Origin: an uncultured Rubrobacteraceae bacterium
GTDB taxonomy: Bacteria; Actinomycetota; Rubrobacteria; Rubrobacterales; Rubrobacteraceae
Length of the DNA: 57,227 bases
NCBI GenBank assembly: GCA_902805975.1
Contig: CADCUT010000010.1
Location: forward strand, 1-57,227
Direction: 5' to 3'
Of the stretch, positions 1 through 8,200 are shown piece by piece. Every line of letters begins with the position of its first letter. Positions within the stretch are counted from its first letter, which is position 1. The translations under genes and the position numbers were made by a program. The notes under the pieces are model-generated. The model had not been told where the DNA came from and did not search any database. It saw only the letters and a list, made by a program, of their open reading frames with translations.

Positions 1-5
1 TCGTA

Positions 6-1655
6 ATGTTGTTCCACTTGACGGTCTTGGTCATGGTGGTCCTGACGACCAGCGCACACTTCTTCTACACCTCGACGGGCTCGACGCTCGACTTGAGCTT
101 CGTGATCGTCTCGATCTCGTCCATCGGGGAGATACAGGGCGCCATAGGCTCGGAGACAACCCTCTCGCACTGGACCTTGCTCTCCCAAATCCTCTTCTAC
201 GTCCTTGCGGGCCCAGCCCTAATGACTCGTCTGATCACCGGCACCTGGAAGTCTCCATCGACAGAGGACGGGGGGCGTTCGGTCCGCACGCCGCTCACCG
301 TCGCCGTGGCCGCGCTGGTGCTCTTCTGCCTCTCCGTAGTGCCGAGCGTGACCAACGCCGGCAACGCCTTCGCCCGCGACCCTCTAGCGAACATGGTCGT
401 CAACGAGGTCGCCACCACGGAGGTCGAGGCGACGGTCCCCCCCGAATCCCTCCCCACGGACACCCGCCTCTCCCCCACCCCGAAGACAGAGAAGCGCAAC
501 GTCGTGATGGTCTTCCTGGAATCTACCCGCGCCCGTTCGACCACGCCGTACAACGAAGACCTGGACACGACGCCGTTTCTGGATGAACTCTCCGAGGAGA
601 GCCTGATGGCGGAGCGGGCCCGCGCGGTCGTGCCCCACACCTCGAAGGCGCTCGTGGCGACGACCTGCGGGGTGCCGCCGCCGCTCGACACCCAGAAGAC
701 GGAGTCCGAGCCGGGGATCCTCCCCGCCCGCTGCCTGCCGGAGTTGCTCGGGGAGCAGGGCTACAACAGCGCCTTCTTCCAGTCGGCCACCAAGACCTTC
801 GAGCGCAGGCCGCAGCTCGTGAAGAACTTCGGGTACGACTCTTTCCGGGCCATCGAGGGCATGGACAAGACCGGCTACCAGAAGGTCAACTACTTCGGGT
901 ACGAGGACGAGATCATGCTCGGACCAAGCCGCGCCTGGCTGGAGGAGAACGGCGACGACGGGCCGTTCATATCCACCTACCTGACCGTTACACCCCACCA
1001 CCAGTACGTGGTCCCGCAGCGCTACGGCACGAAGAAGTACTCCTCAGACCCCGAGCTGAACCGGTACCTGAACACCGTGCGCTACCAGGACTTCTTTCTG
1101 AGGAGGCTCATCGCGCAGTACAAGGACTTGGGTCTCTACGAGGATACGGTCTTTGTGATCCTGGGCGACCACGGCGAGGGCTTCGGCGAGCACGGCCTCA
1201 AGCAGCACGACAACACGATCTACGAGGAGGGCCTGCACATCCCGCTCCTCGTCCACGACCCGAAAAACCCCGGGCCAGAGCGCGTCGAGGAGAACGTCAG
1301 CGAGCTGGACGTCCTGCCGACGGTGGCGGACGCGCTCGGGTACGAGGTCGAGGGCGGCGAGTACCCCGGCTCCTCGCTCTACGCGCCGCCCGAGGACAGG
1401 ACGTTCGTGGCGAGCTGCTACCACGAGCGCACGTGCCTGACGAGCATCGACGGGGACCAGAAGTACATCTACTCCTACGGCAACCGCGGCGAGGAGTACT
1501 ACGACCTCTCCGAGGACCCCAAAGAGCAGAACAACCTCATCAACGAGCAGCCCGAGGGGAAGATAGAGCGCCTGCGCGACGACCTGCTCGCCTGGGAGGC
1601 CCGCGTCGAGTCATCCTACGAGCAGCAGCGCGAAGATACGACAACCTCCGAGTAA
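6..1655 (+). CDS. Membrane-anchored alkaline phosphatase/sulfatase-superfamily protein (LTA synthase-like), possibly 5'-truncated by the window edge
   Basis: The product has three hydrophobic segments (about residues 1-22, 57-76 and 97-115) followed by an extracellular catalytic domain from about residue 163 (NVVMVFLEST). The Thr in VPHTSKAL lies where sulfatases carry the formylglycine Cys, so a phosphotransferase or phosphatase role like LtaS is more likely than true sulfatase activity. LGDHGEGFGEHG near residue 390 is the classic C-terminal metal site of this superfamily. LtaS-type proteins normally have five membrane segments, and no in-frame stop is visible before base 6, so the real gene probably starts outside the window. 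fabI follows after 68 bases on the same strand. The substrate is unknown; lipid-linked glycerol phosphate or a cell-surface glycan are options. Confidence 0.8.
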   Translation: MLFHLTVLVMVVLTTSAHFFYTSTGSTLDLSFVIVSISSIGEIQGAIGSETTLSHWTLLSQILFYVLAGPALMTRLITGTWKSPSTEDGGRSVRTPLTVAVAALVLFCLSVVPSVTNAGNAFARDPLANMVVNEVATTEVEATVPPESLPTDTRLSPTPKTEKRNVVMVFLESTRARSTTPYNEDLDTTPFLDELSEESLMAERARAVVPHTSKALVATTCGVPPPLDTQKTESEPGILPARCLPELLGEQGYNSAFFQSATKTFERRPQLVKNFGYDSFRAIEGMDKTGYQKVNYFGYEDEIMLGPSRAWLEENGDDGPFISTYLTVTPHHQYVVPQRYGTKKYSSDPELNRYLNTVRYQDFFLRRLIAQYKDLGLYEDTVFVILGDHGEGFGEHGLKQHDNTIYEEGLHIPLLVHDPKNPGPERVEENVSELDVLPTVADALGYEVEGGEYPGSSLYAPPEDRTFVASCYHERTCLTSIDGDQKYIYSYGNRGEEYYDLSEDPKEQNNLINEQPEGKIERLRDDLLAWEARVESSYEQQREDTTTSE

Positions 1656-1723
1656 GTTCCTGGCAGCGTTCGCCCTCTTTCCCTAGACTAGTCCGGACCT
1701 TGAACAGAGCCCCGGGAGGCGAG

Positions 1724-2503
1724 ATGTCTGGACTGCTAGAAGGCAAGAAGGTGCTGGTGACCGGCGTCCTGGACCGGCGCTCCATCGCCTACTCCGCGGC
1801 GCGGCTGGCCGCCGAACAGGGCGCGGAGGTGGCCCTAAGCAGCTTCGGCCGCGCCCGCAGCCTGACGGAACGGACCGCAAGAAAGCTCGACCCCGAGCCC
1901 CCCATCCTGGAGCTCGACGTCAACAAGCCAGAGGACATAGAGTCCGTGGCAAGAGACCTCCAAGAGCGGTGGGGTGAGATCCACGGCATCGTCCACGCCA
2001 TCGCGTTCGCCCCCGAAGACGCCCTCGGCGGCAACTTCCTTACCGCCGAATGGCCCTCCGTCGCAACCGCCGTCCAGACCTCGGCCTTCTCCCTCAAGGC
2101 GCTCACCGTCGGCCTCTCCCACCTCATGAAGCCGGGCGCCTCCGTCGTCGGCCTCGACTTCGACGCCCGCGTGGCCTGGCCCTCCTACGACTGGATGGGT
2201 GTGGCCAAGGCGGCCCTGGAATCCACCTCCCGCTACCTTGCCCGCGACCTCGGCGGCCAGGGCATCAGGGTCAACCTCGTCTCGGCGGGCCCCGTAAAGA
2301 CCCTCGCCGCCAAGGGCATCAGCGGCTTCGAGGAGATAGAGGGCGAGTGGGGACGCCAGGCGCCTCTAGGCTGGGAGACCACAGACCCCGAGCCCGTCGG
2401 CCGGGCTGTCGTCAGCCTGCTCTCGGACTGGTGGCCGGCGACGACCGGCGAGCTGATCCACGTGGACGGCGGCTACCACGCGATGGGGACGAAGATCAGG
2501 TAG
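1724..2503 (+). CDS. fabI: Enoyl-[acyl-carrier-protein] reductase (NADH), FabI
   Basis: This short-chain dehydrogenase-type enoyl-ACP reductase performs the last reduction in fatty-acid elongation in the cytoplasm. The N-terminus reads GKKVLVTGVLDRRSIAYSAA, the FabI version of the cofactor motif. YDWMGVAKAALES carries the catalytic Tyr-x6-Lys, and the C-terminus ends in a GELIHVDGGYHAMG-type segment. The 259-residue length is normal. The ATG at 1724 is chosen because it follows an AGGCGAG ribosome binding site and starts exactly at the family N-terminus; reading further upstream gives only low-complexity Arg/Pro-rich sequence. The stop codon lies in a short AGCTGTCAGCTATC-like repeat. Confidence 0.95.
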   Translation: MSGLLEGKKVLVTGVLDRRSIAYSAARLAAEQGAEVALSSFGRARSLTERTARKLDPEPPILELDVNKPEDIESVARDLQERWGEIHGIVHAIAFAPEDALGGNFLTAEWPSVATAVQTSAFSLKALTVGLSHLMKPGASVVGLDFDARVAWPSYDWMGVAKAALESTSRYLARDLGGQGIRVNLVSAGPVKTLAAKGISGFEEIEGEWGRQAPLGWETTDPEPVGRAVVSLLSDWWPATTGELIHVDGGYHAMGTKIR

Positions 2504-2548
2504 CTGTCAGCTATCGGCGTTCGGAGAGAGCAAAAAGAGCGGCCCGCG

Positions 2549-3468
2549 AAACGTCGCTCGCTGCTTCTTACGGCGCCTCGGTGTCTGGAGTGGGTAGAGG
2601 AAGAATTGCCGCCGCTACGCCCCGAGGAGGTGCTGGTACGGACCACCGTCGGAAGCATCAGCGCGGGAAGCGAGTTACCCCTCTACTGCGGCGACTCCAG
2701 GTCTAGCCGGGAGGCTGGATATCCCCGGATGACGGGATACAAGAACATCGGTACCGTGCTCGCGTGCGGCGAGGGTGTTACGGGCGTCCGTCTGGGGCAA
2801 CGGGTGTTCGCCTCGTACGGGCACCGCACACACGCGGTGCTCCCAAAGATAAGGTAGTCGCGGTTCCCGAGAACGTATCCGATGGATTGGCGTTGCTGGC
2901 GATCCTGTCTTGCGACGTGGCGAAGGGGGTTCGCAAGGTTGCACCGATGCCGGAAGAGCCCGTGCTCGTTGCCGGGGCGGGGGCGATCGGCCTTCTCACC
3001 GTCTACGTTCTCCGGGCCTACGGAACGAGGAACATTGACGTGATCGAACCGCGATCGGAACGCCGAACCATGGCCGGGATGCTGGGAGCGCGGAGCGCGA
3101 CGAAGCCGGAGGCATTGTTATCCGAAGGGTACGCGGTCGCCTTCGAATGCTCGGGACACGACGATGGTTTCTCGCTCTTACAGCGCAAGCTGAGGATCGG
3201 TGGGCGGCTGTGCGTTCTCTCGGATGGCAACCTCGAACCACTCGTCCTGAGCCCAGAATTCCACGAAAAGGAACTTTCCGTCGTCGGGTCCAGCGACGGG
3301 TGGGACTACAGGGAGCACGCACGCTGGTTTTTCGACGTCGCCCACGGGGCGGACACGAGCCTAGAGAAGATATTCGATCTGCGGCTCGCCGCCGAAAATC
3401 TTCCCCGCGCCTTCGAGAACCTGGCGAACGGGATGGTACGTCCCGTCAAGGTCCTCGTGGATTACTGA
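2549..3468 (+). pseudogene. Zn-less MDR-type dehydrogenase, start codon lost and frameshifted
   Basis: The reading resembles medium-chain alcohol dehydrogenase relatives of the bacteriochlorophyllide-dehydrogenase type. Family-like sequence begins at about 2549 (KRRSLLLTAPRCLEWVEEE), but no ATG, GTG or TTG exists in that frame between the fabI stop and this point; the next possible start, TTG at 2606, would remove conserved N-terminal sequence. The frame runs to a TAG at 2855-2857. Homology then continues one frame over (DKVVAVPENVS onward) through a Rossmann motif VLVAGAGAIGLL to 3468. Restoring one base near 2845-2850 (AAAGAT to AAAGGAT) joins the halves smoothly. The catalytic zinc ligands of classical ADHs are absent (ISAGSEL). 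A sequencing error could explain the frameshift but not the missing start. Confidence 0.75.
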
Positions 3469-3479
3469 ACTACCCGTCC

Positions 3480-3665
3480 CTAACCGTACCTCTCAATCCA
3501 CTCCTTACGGCGCCGCTTGTAGTGCTCGTCTTCGCGGGCCCGTACGTACCTCTCGTAGAAGACGCGTGCGGCGCGGGCCTTCTCGCCGTCCAAGGCGTCG
3601 GGCTCCTGGGGGCGCACTTCGCCGTTCTCGTCGTACTTCTTGCCAGAGCGGTGGTTGGCATAAGC
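3480..3665 (-). pseudogene. DUF4385 gene, detached 3' fragment
   Basis: Read on the minus strand this encodes YANHRSGKKYDENGEVRP and continues to a C-terminus KEWIERYG followed by TAG at 3480-3482. As I recall the DUF4385 family, YANH-x-(S/G)G-(R/K)KY follows directly on from MARKFLQMG(F/Y)TRARR. The upstream half of that protein is found at 4299-4607, so this fragment is the severed end of the same gene. It has no start codon and lies directly behind the stop of an HNH endonuclease gene. Codons are GC-rich like the host genes. About eight conserved residues (MGFTRARR) are missing between the two halves. Confidence 0.8.
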
Positions 3666-3674
3666 GTACGCGGC

Positions 3675-4208
3675 TCACCCGTATCTGTCCACGATCTCCC
3701 TCGCCCACTTTAACAAGTCTTCAACGCGACAGCCGACGGGATGCCTGGTACACCACAGCTCAAGGTTTTCGATTCTGTTGTCAAGCCTGTTGCCGTTACG
3801 ATGGTGTACGGTTTCGTCGGAGTATAAGGGACGACCTAGAGACTCCGCCATGACATAGCGGTGCTCGAAGATCCTCCCGTCCGAAGCGGCATTCGCGTGG
3901 CCTTTTCGCCAGATGAACCTGTACCCGTCCACGGTGATGCTCGTGCCGTCCCGGTTGGCTCTCCCTCGGGGGTCACCATGCCTCAGAAGCCTGCCGTAAT
4001 GTTCCTGACAATACCCTCCGGCATGGTGTCTCTTGTCGCATCCCTCTAAGCCGCACTCGCGGTTTGGGAACGCGACCTTGACGAAGGACGGTGACGCCCG
4101 CCAAGCTTTATAGTGCTTATGGCAAAGGCCGCGCGCATACAAACCGCGCTCGCAAGCGTTTGCGGTGCAGAACTTAGTTGTAGATTCCCGAGCGCCGTCC
4201 TTCCTCAA
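3675..4208 (-). CDS. HNH homing endonuclease inserted in the DUF4385 gene (HNH-2)
   Basis: This 177-residue protein has two N-terminal zinc-knuckle-like repeats (CTANACERGLYARGLCHKHY at about 14-33 and a CGLEGC...CQEHY repeat) followed by an HNH core, VHHRNGNRLDNRIENLEL (about 134-151). It ends WAREIVDRYG. This architecture matches HNH homing endonucleases of phages and group I introns. The TTG at 4208 follows a GGAG. Codon use is less GC-rich than in neighbouring genes, a sign of transfer. It lies between the middle (4299-4607) and 3' (3480-3665) pieces of the DUF4385 gene. Its product probably cuts intact, uninterrupted alleles; this is inferred from context. Confidence 0.85.
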   Translation of the reverse strand: MRKDGARESTTKFCTANACERGLYARGLCHKHYKAWRASPSFVKVAFPNRECGLEGCDKRHHAGGYCQEHYGRLLRHGDPRGRANRDGTSITVDGYRFIWRKGHANAASDGRIFEHRYVMAESLGRPLYSDETVHHRNGNRLDNRIENLELWCTRHPVGCRVEDLLKWAREIVDRYG

Positions 4209-4298
4209 GCTCCATCTTCTCCCGCTACTTGTAGAGGGGTAATCGGATCGATAAGATGAGGCCTTAACATTCTCTGCGCATCGACATACCTTACGCGC

Positions 4299-4607
4299 TT
4301 AGGACGATTCCCGGGTTGCGATCTTGGGGCCTTTCTCAATGATCTGCAAGATCTTGCGCGCCATGTCCATGCCCACGAAGTCGTCCTGCTCTTTGTAAGA
4401 GAGGAACATGGTGTAGATCCTCTCGGACGACTCGCGCGCTACCTCCTCGGTCCTGAAGCGCCAGTGGGGCAGGATCTCACCCTTGTACGGCTCCGCGATG
4501 AGTACGCCCCGTTCTCCAATGCCTACCTTGTAGAGATGAGGTTCGGAGCGGAAATCAATGCCCCTATAAGCCTCGGCGTAGCCTGTGTTCTTCTTCTGCG
4601 TACTCAT
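4299..4607 (-). pseudogene. DUF4385 gene, 5'/central part, with a re-coded 5' end and lost 3' end
   Basis: This reading frame contains core DUF4385 sequence: IDFRSEPHLYKVGIGERGVL, EPYKGEILPHWRF and DDFVGMDMARKILQ, after which homology stops and a short unrelated tail (IIEKGPKIATRESS) precedes the stop. It starts with ATG at 4607 preceded by GAGGTGGG, both lying inside the last codons of the upstream HNH gene. The first 25-30 codons use AT-richer codons (TAT, ATT, GAT, CAT, GGA, GTA), while codons after ERGVL look like the host. A second, GC-rich version of the same N-terminal segment sits at 5146-5250. The 3' part of the gene is at 3480-3665, beyond HNH-2. Confidence 0.8.
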
Positions 4608-5130
4608 CGATAACCCACCTCGCCCATTCGATAAGATCTGTAACCCTCTGCCCCGGCACATGACTCTTGAGCCACAGTTCTAGGTTTTCGGATCTATTAT
4701 CCGTCTTTACACCATTCTTGTGATGTACGGTTTCCCGCTCCTTTAGCTGCCGACCGAGCATGCTTTCCATGACGAGGCGATGCTCGGGTACGTAGCCACT
4801 CGGCTTGTAGGCTGACGGGTGATCAGGAAGGTAAATGAACACGTGCCCGTCCCTGCTCGTGATGATCTTCTTTCCTTCGTACCGAGGAGTATGTGTTCTC
4901 CCGCGCTCAGGATCTCCGTATTTCTTGAACTTCTCATAGTGCCTGTTGTAAAAACCGAGCGCTTTCGGTTTCGCTTCACAATTTACGACAAGGCAACACG
5001 GACCGGCCCTGCGACGCTCCGGTCCTCCACTTAGCGGATGGCCGTAGGTATGAAATCGAAAGTAGTGGGCGCCACAGAAGCCCTTTGCTTTGTGCCTCCT
5101 CATGCAGCCATCAATAGAGCACGTTCTCAT
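4564..5130 (-). CDS. HNH homing endonuclease inserted in the DUF4385 gene (HNH-1)
   Basis: A 188-residue paralogue of HNH-2. It has zinc-knuckle repeats at the N-terminus (CSIDGCMRRHKAKGFCGAHY, residues 4-23) and a second degenerate repeat, then the HNH core VHHKNGVKTDNRSENLEL (about 136-153). The end, IEWARWVIDEYA, aligns with the end of HNH-2 (KWAREIVDRYG). The last 44 bases overlap the re-coded start of the DUF4385 frame at 4607, so the C-terminal AEEEHRLRRGL is probably a by-product of that overlap. The same bases encode the ribosome binding site of the downstream frame. The gene sits directly after the 34-codon stump of the original DUF4385 gene. Confidence 0.85.
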   Translation of the reverse strand: MRTCSIDGCMRRHKAKGFCGAHYFRFHTYGHPLSGGPERRRAGPCCLVVNCEAKPKALGFYNRHYEKFKKYGDPERGRTHTPRYEGKKIITSRDGHVFIYLPDHPSAYKPSGYVPEHRLVMESMLGRQLKERETVHHKNGVKTDNRSENLELWLKSHVPGQRVTDLIEWARWVIDEYAEEEHRLRRGL

Positions 5131-5145
5131 AGTGCAAGTCTACGT

Positions 5146-5250
5146 TCAGCGGGACGTGTCTCCACCCCCCTTGCCCACCCTGTACAGGTGCGGCTCTTCG
5201 CTCAGGTCGAGGTTCTTGAGGTCGAGAGTGTAGTCGAAGCCCGGGGCCAC
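5146..5250 (-). pseudogene. DUF4385 gene, original 5' stump
   Basis: A GTG one base after the dnaB stop opens a 34-codon frame reading FDYTLDLKNLDLSEEPHLYR then VGKG, followed by unrelated GGDTSR and a stop. FDY-x-LD-x(3)-(I/L)D and EPHLYRVGKG is the normal N-terminus of DUF4385 proteins as I know the family, and the GC-rich codons match dnaB. The frame breaks where family members continue with E(Q/R)GVL, and 16 bases after its stop the HNH-1 gene begins. This is therefore the host end of the gene upstream of the insertion. Its position implies DUF4385 was once translationally coupled to dnaB. Confidence 0.8.
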
Positions 5251-5251
5251 G

Positions 5252-8200
5252 CTAGCCGCGGCGGGCGAGCGAGGCGAACTTGGTGTATTGCTCCAGCCAA
5301 GCTAGCTGGACCTTGCCCGTCGGCCCGTTGCGGTGCTTGCCGACGATAACTTCGGCTATGCCCTTGTCGTCGGAGTCGGGGTTATAGTACTCGTCGCGGT
5401 ACAGGAACATAACCATGTCCGCGTCCTGCTCGATCGCTCCGGAATTGTGCGTGATGAACCCGTCGACCGCGAAGTTGTGGACGTCTTCTACGGTGATGTC
5501 GTAGGCCTGTTCACGGCCTGCGGCGCGCACGGTTCTTACCTCTTCCCAGAGAACGTCGCTGTTGCCGAAGCGGCCGAGGATGGGATCGTCCAGGCGGGCG
5601 CCCAACTCGCGCGCCTTTTCGCGGCTCATCAGCTTTCCCTGCTCCCTCCAACCCAGCTCGGACCAGGACAAGTCGCGGTCGGCTTTGATCTCACGCACGC
5701 GATCGTTTGCAAGGATTGGTACCCGGTCCAGCGAACCGGCGAACCCACGCCGCTCCCTCTTGAGACACCTTGCCAGCGGCGAATGTTTGGACCCGAGGAA
5801 CCCGACCCGTCGGGCAAAAGTCCTCACGTTGTCGATGCCGCCGACGTAGACGACCCACGATGTGCCGGCCGTCGGCCTGTAGCCCGAAGCCGCCGTGCTG
5901 TGCTCATGCACCGACGCCCTGATGCCGAGGCGCAGGAGCAGCAACTGAACGTCCCGGGCGAGCCGCTCGCTTACCGTGGCGAGGCGGACGTTCGGAGCGC
6001 GCCCGGAGCGTGTGAGCGAACCGTCCGCGTGGAACAGCCCCCTGAGGAAAGCCTCAATCGATGCGTCCGAGCGTGACCAGATGGCCTCGGGCACGCTCTT
6101 ACGCCAGCCAGTGTGTCCCCAGGCCCCGATCTGCCTCAACCAACGGGTCATGGAGTTCTTCCCGGCGCCCGTCAAGCCGCCCGTCGTAAAAACGACCCTC
6201 CGCGCCGTCGGGGACGCGCGCTCGGGCTTCACGACGGGCTTGATCCCAAAAACCGTCTTCCCCAGCCAGGCCGCGTACCGTGCCTCGGCCGCGGTCGCGG
6301 TGGTAAGGGCTGCGCTGCCTTTCAGGTATCCGTCGCCCAGGAGCCAGCCGCAGAGCAGCCACTTGCGGGGATCGTCTTCGAGCGCGTGTGACGGTTCGTC
6401 CTGCCGACGGGGTAGCCCTACGCGCTGACCGGGTGCGAGATCTTCGGCCCTCGTCCAACCCGTCTCGCCGAGGAGCCTGTGTCCCCCGGTGCACCGCAAC
6501 AGCAAACCGCTCCGCAACTCGACCTCTACCATGTTCTTGCGCCCGACGGCCCACGCATCCACGACCCTGCGCCTGACAAGCCGCAAGTCATCGTCGATAG
6601 CCCACACGTTGGGACGCAACGCTTCGTCTACGATCTTCTTGATCGGCAGACGTTCTCCCGTGTCCGCATCCGTTACAAGCGCGTTGGCGGGCAGGCAATC
6701 CCTGAGGTCAGACAACATGGGGCGTTTGTCGTGGCGAGACTCGACGGCGCGGGAGAGCTGGGCGATGGCCAGCACGGGCACGTCGAGGTCGCGGGCGAGG
6801 ACCTTGAGGCCGCGGCTGATCTCCGCTATCTCCTGCTGGCGGTTGTCGTTGCGGCTTCCCTGCCCGATCATGAGCTGCAGGTAGTCGACCACGACCAGCG
6901 AGAGCGGCGGGCCGCCCGCAGCACCCAGCTGGCTCGCCAGACGCCTCACCTTCGCCCGCATCTCCATCAGCGTGACGCCCGCCGTGTCGTCGATCCAGAT
7001 CGGGGCCTCGCTTACCTGCGCCACGCCCCGAAGCAGCTTCGGCCAGTCCTCCGCCTTGACGTTCCCGCTCCGGAGGGCCTGGGCCGGTATGCGCGTCGTC
7101 TGCGAGATAAGCCGTTGGACGAGCTGCTCCTTGCTCATCTCCAGCGAGAAGATCGCCACCGGCATTTTCTTCTCGCCGCTCGCGTGCCAAATGGCATTGA
7201 GCGCCATGGCGGTGTTGTGAACGCAGACGTCGTTGGCGACGAAGTTGTGGGTTTCGGGGACGGTAAGGTCGTAGACCTGCTCCATCCCGAGCGGCTCGAT
7301 GCCGACTATGCTGTCCCAGTACATGTCGCTGGCGGCGAGATCCCGAAGCCGGTCGTCATCGAGCGCTTCGGCGAACCGCGCGAGTCGCCCGCGGGAGAGG
7401 GCCCGCGTGCCGACGTGGAAGTTGTGCCCCGGGCCGTGGCCCATCCGCCGCGCGAGCGAGCCCCACGACTCCATACCGCGGGCCTCATCTATGAGCTTCC
7501 AGACCTCGTGCGGGACGAGATCGCGGTTAGAATGGGGGTGTCTGTCCTCTAGGGCGTCAGAGACGAGGCACGTGGCGTCTTCTTTGCCGAAAATGCCGAT
7601 CTCTTCGATGAAAGTCCGGATCGAATCGGCCCCGGTGATGTCCAGTTGGAAGGCCGGTCGGCGCGTGTCCTTGTACCTTACGGACCGCTCGCGCAGCGAG
7701 GAGATCACGCCGAACCTCAGCAGCAGGTGCTGCACCTGGCGGGCGAGCTTCTCGCTGACGGAGCTATAGCCCACCTGGGCCTGTCCCGAGGAGAGGACCA
7801 CGGCCCACCCGTCGGTCGCAAAGAGACGGTTCAGGAAGAGCGAGAGTTCTTCACGAGGGGCCCGAAACACGGACTCCGGGACGTATTTCTCCTTGGCCCC
7901 ACACCCCCATAGGCCGAGCCCGTCGAGCCAGCGCCTCAGCGCGTTCGGGACGTTGGTGCGTGCCAGATCCAGGTCGGAGATCTCCAGCGCCACGGAGCTT
8001 CTGGAGAGCGCCCTGTGCAGCCGGAGCGCGGTGGCCGCGTCAGGGACGGTCTTTCCCATCGACCAGTTGGTTACCGACGCCGGGCTGACCCCGGCCCGGC
8101 CGGCGACCTCATGGGCCGGCCTGCCGGCCTCCAGCACCGCATCCCGCAACGTCCCGGCGAAGTCCTGGCGGTGCCGTCGAACCACCGCGCGGTCGGCGCA

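Noticed and set aside
3640-5240. Group I or group II introns carrying the HNH genes
   Set aside because: No recognisable P/Q/R/S or domain V elements, and almost no room between the HNH stop codons and the resumed host sequence. Kept only as an alternative.
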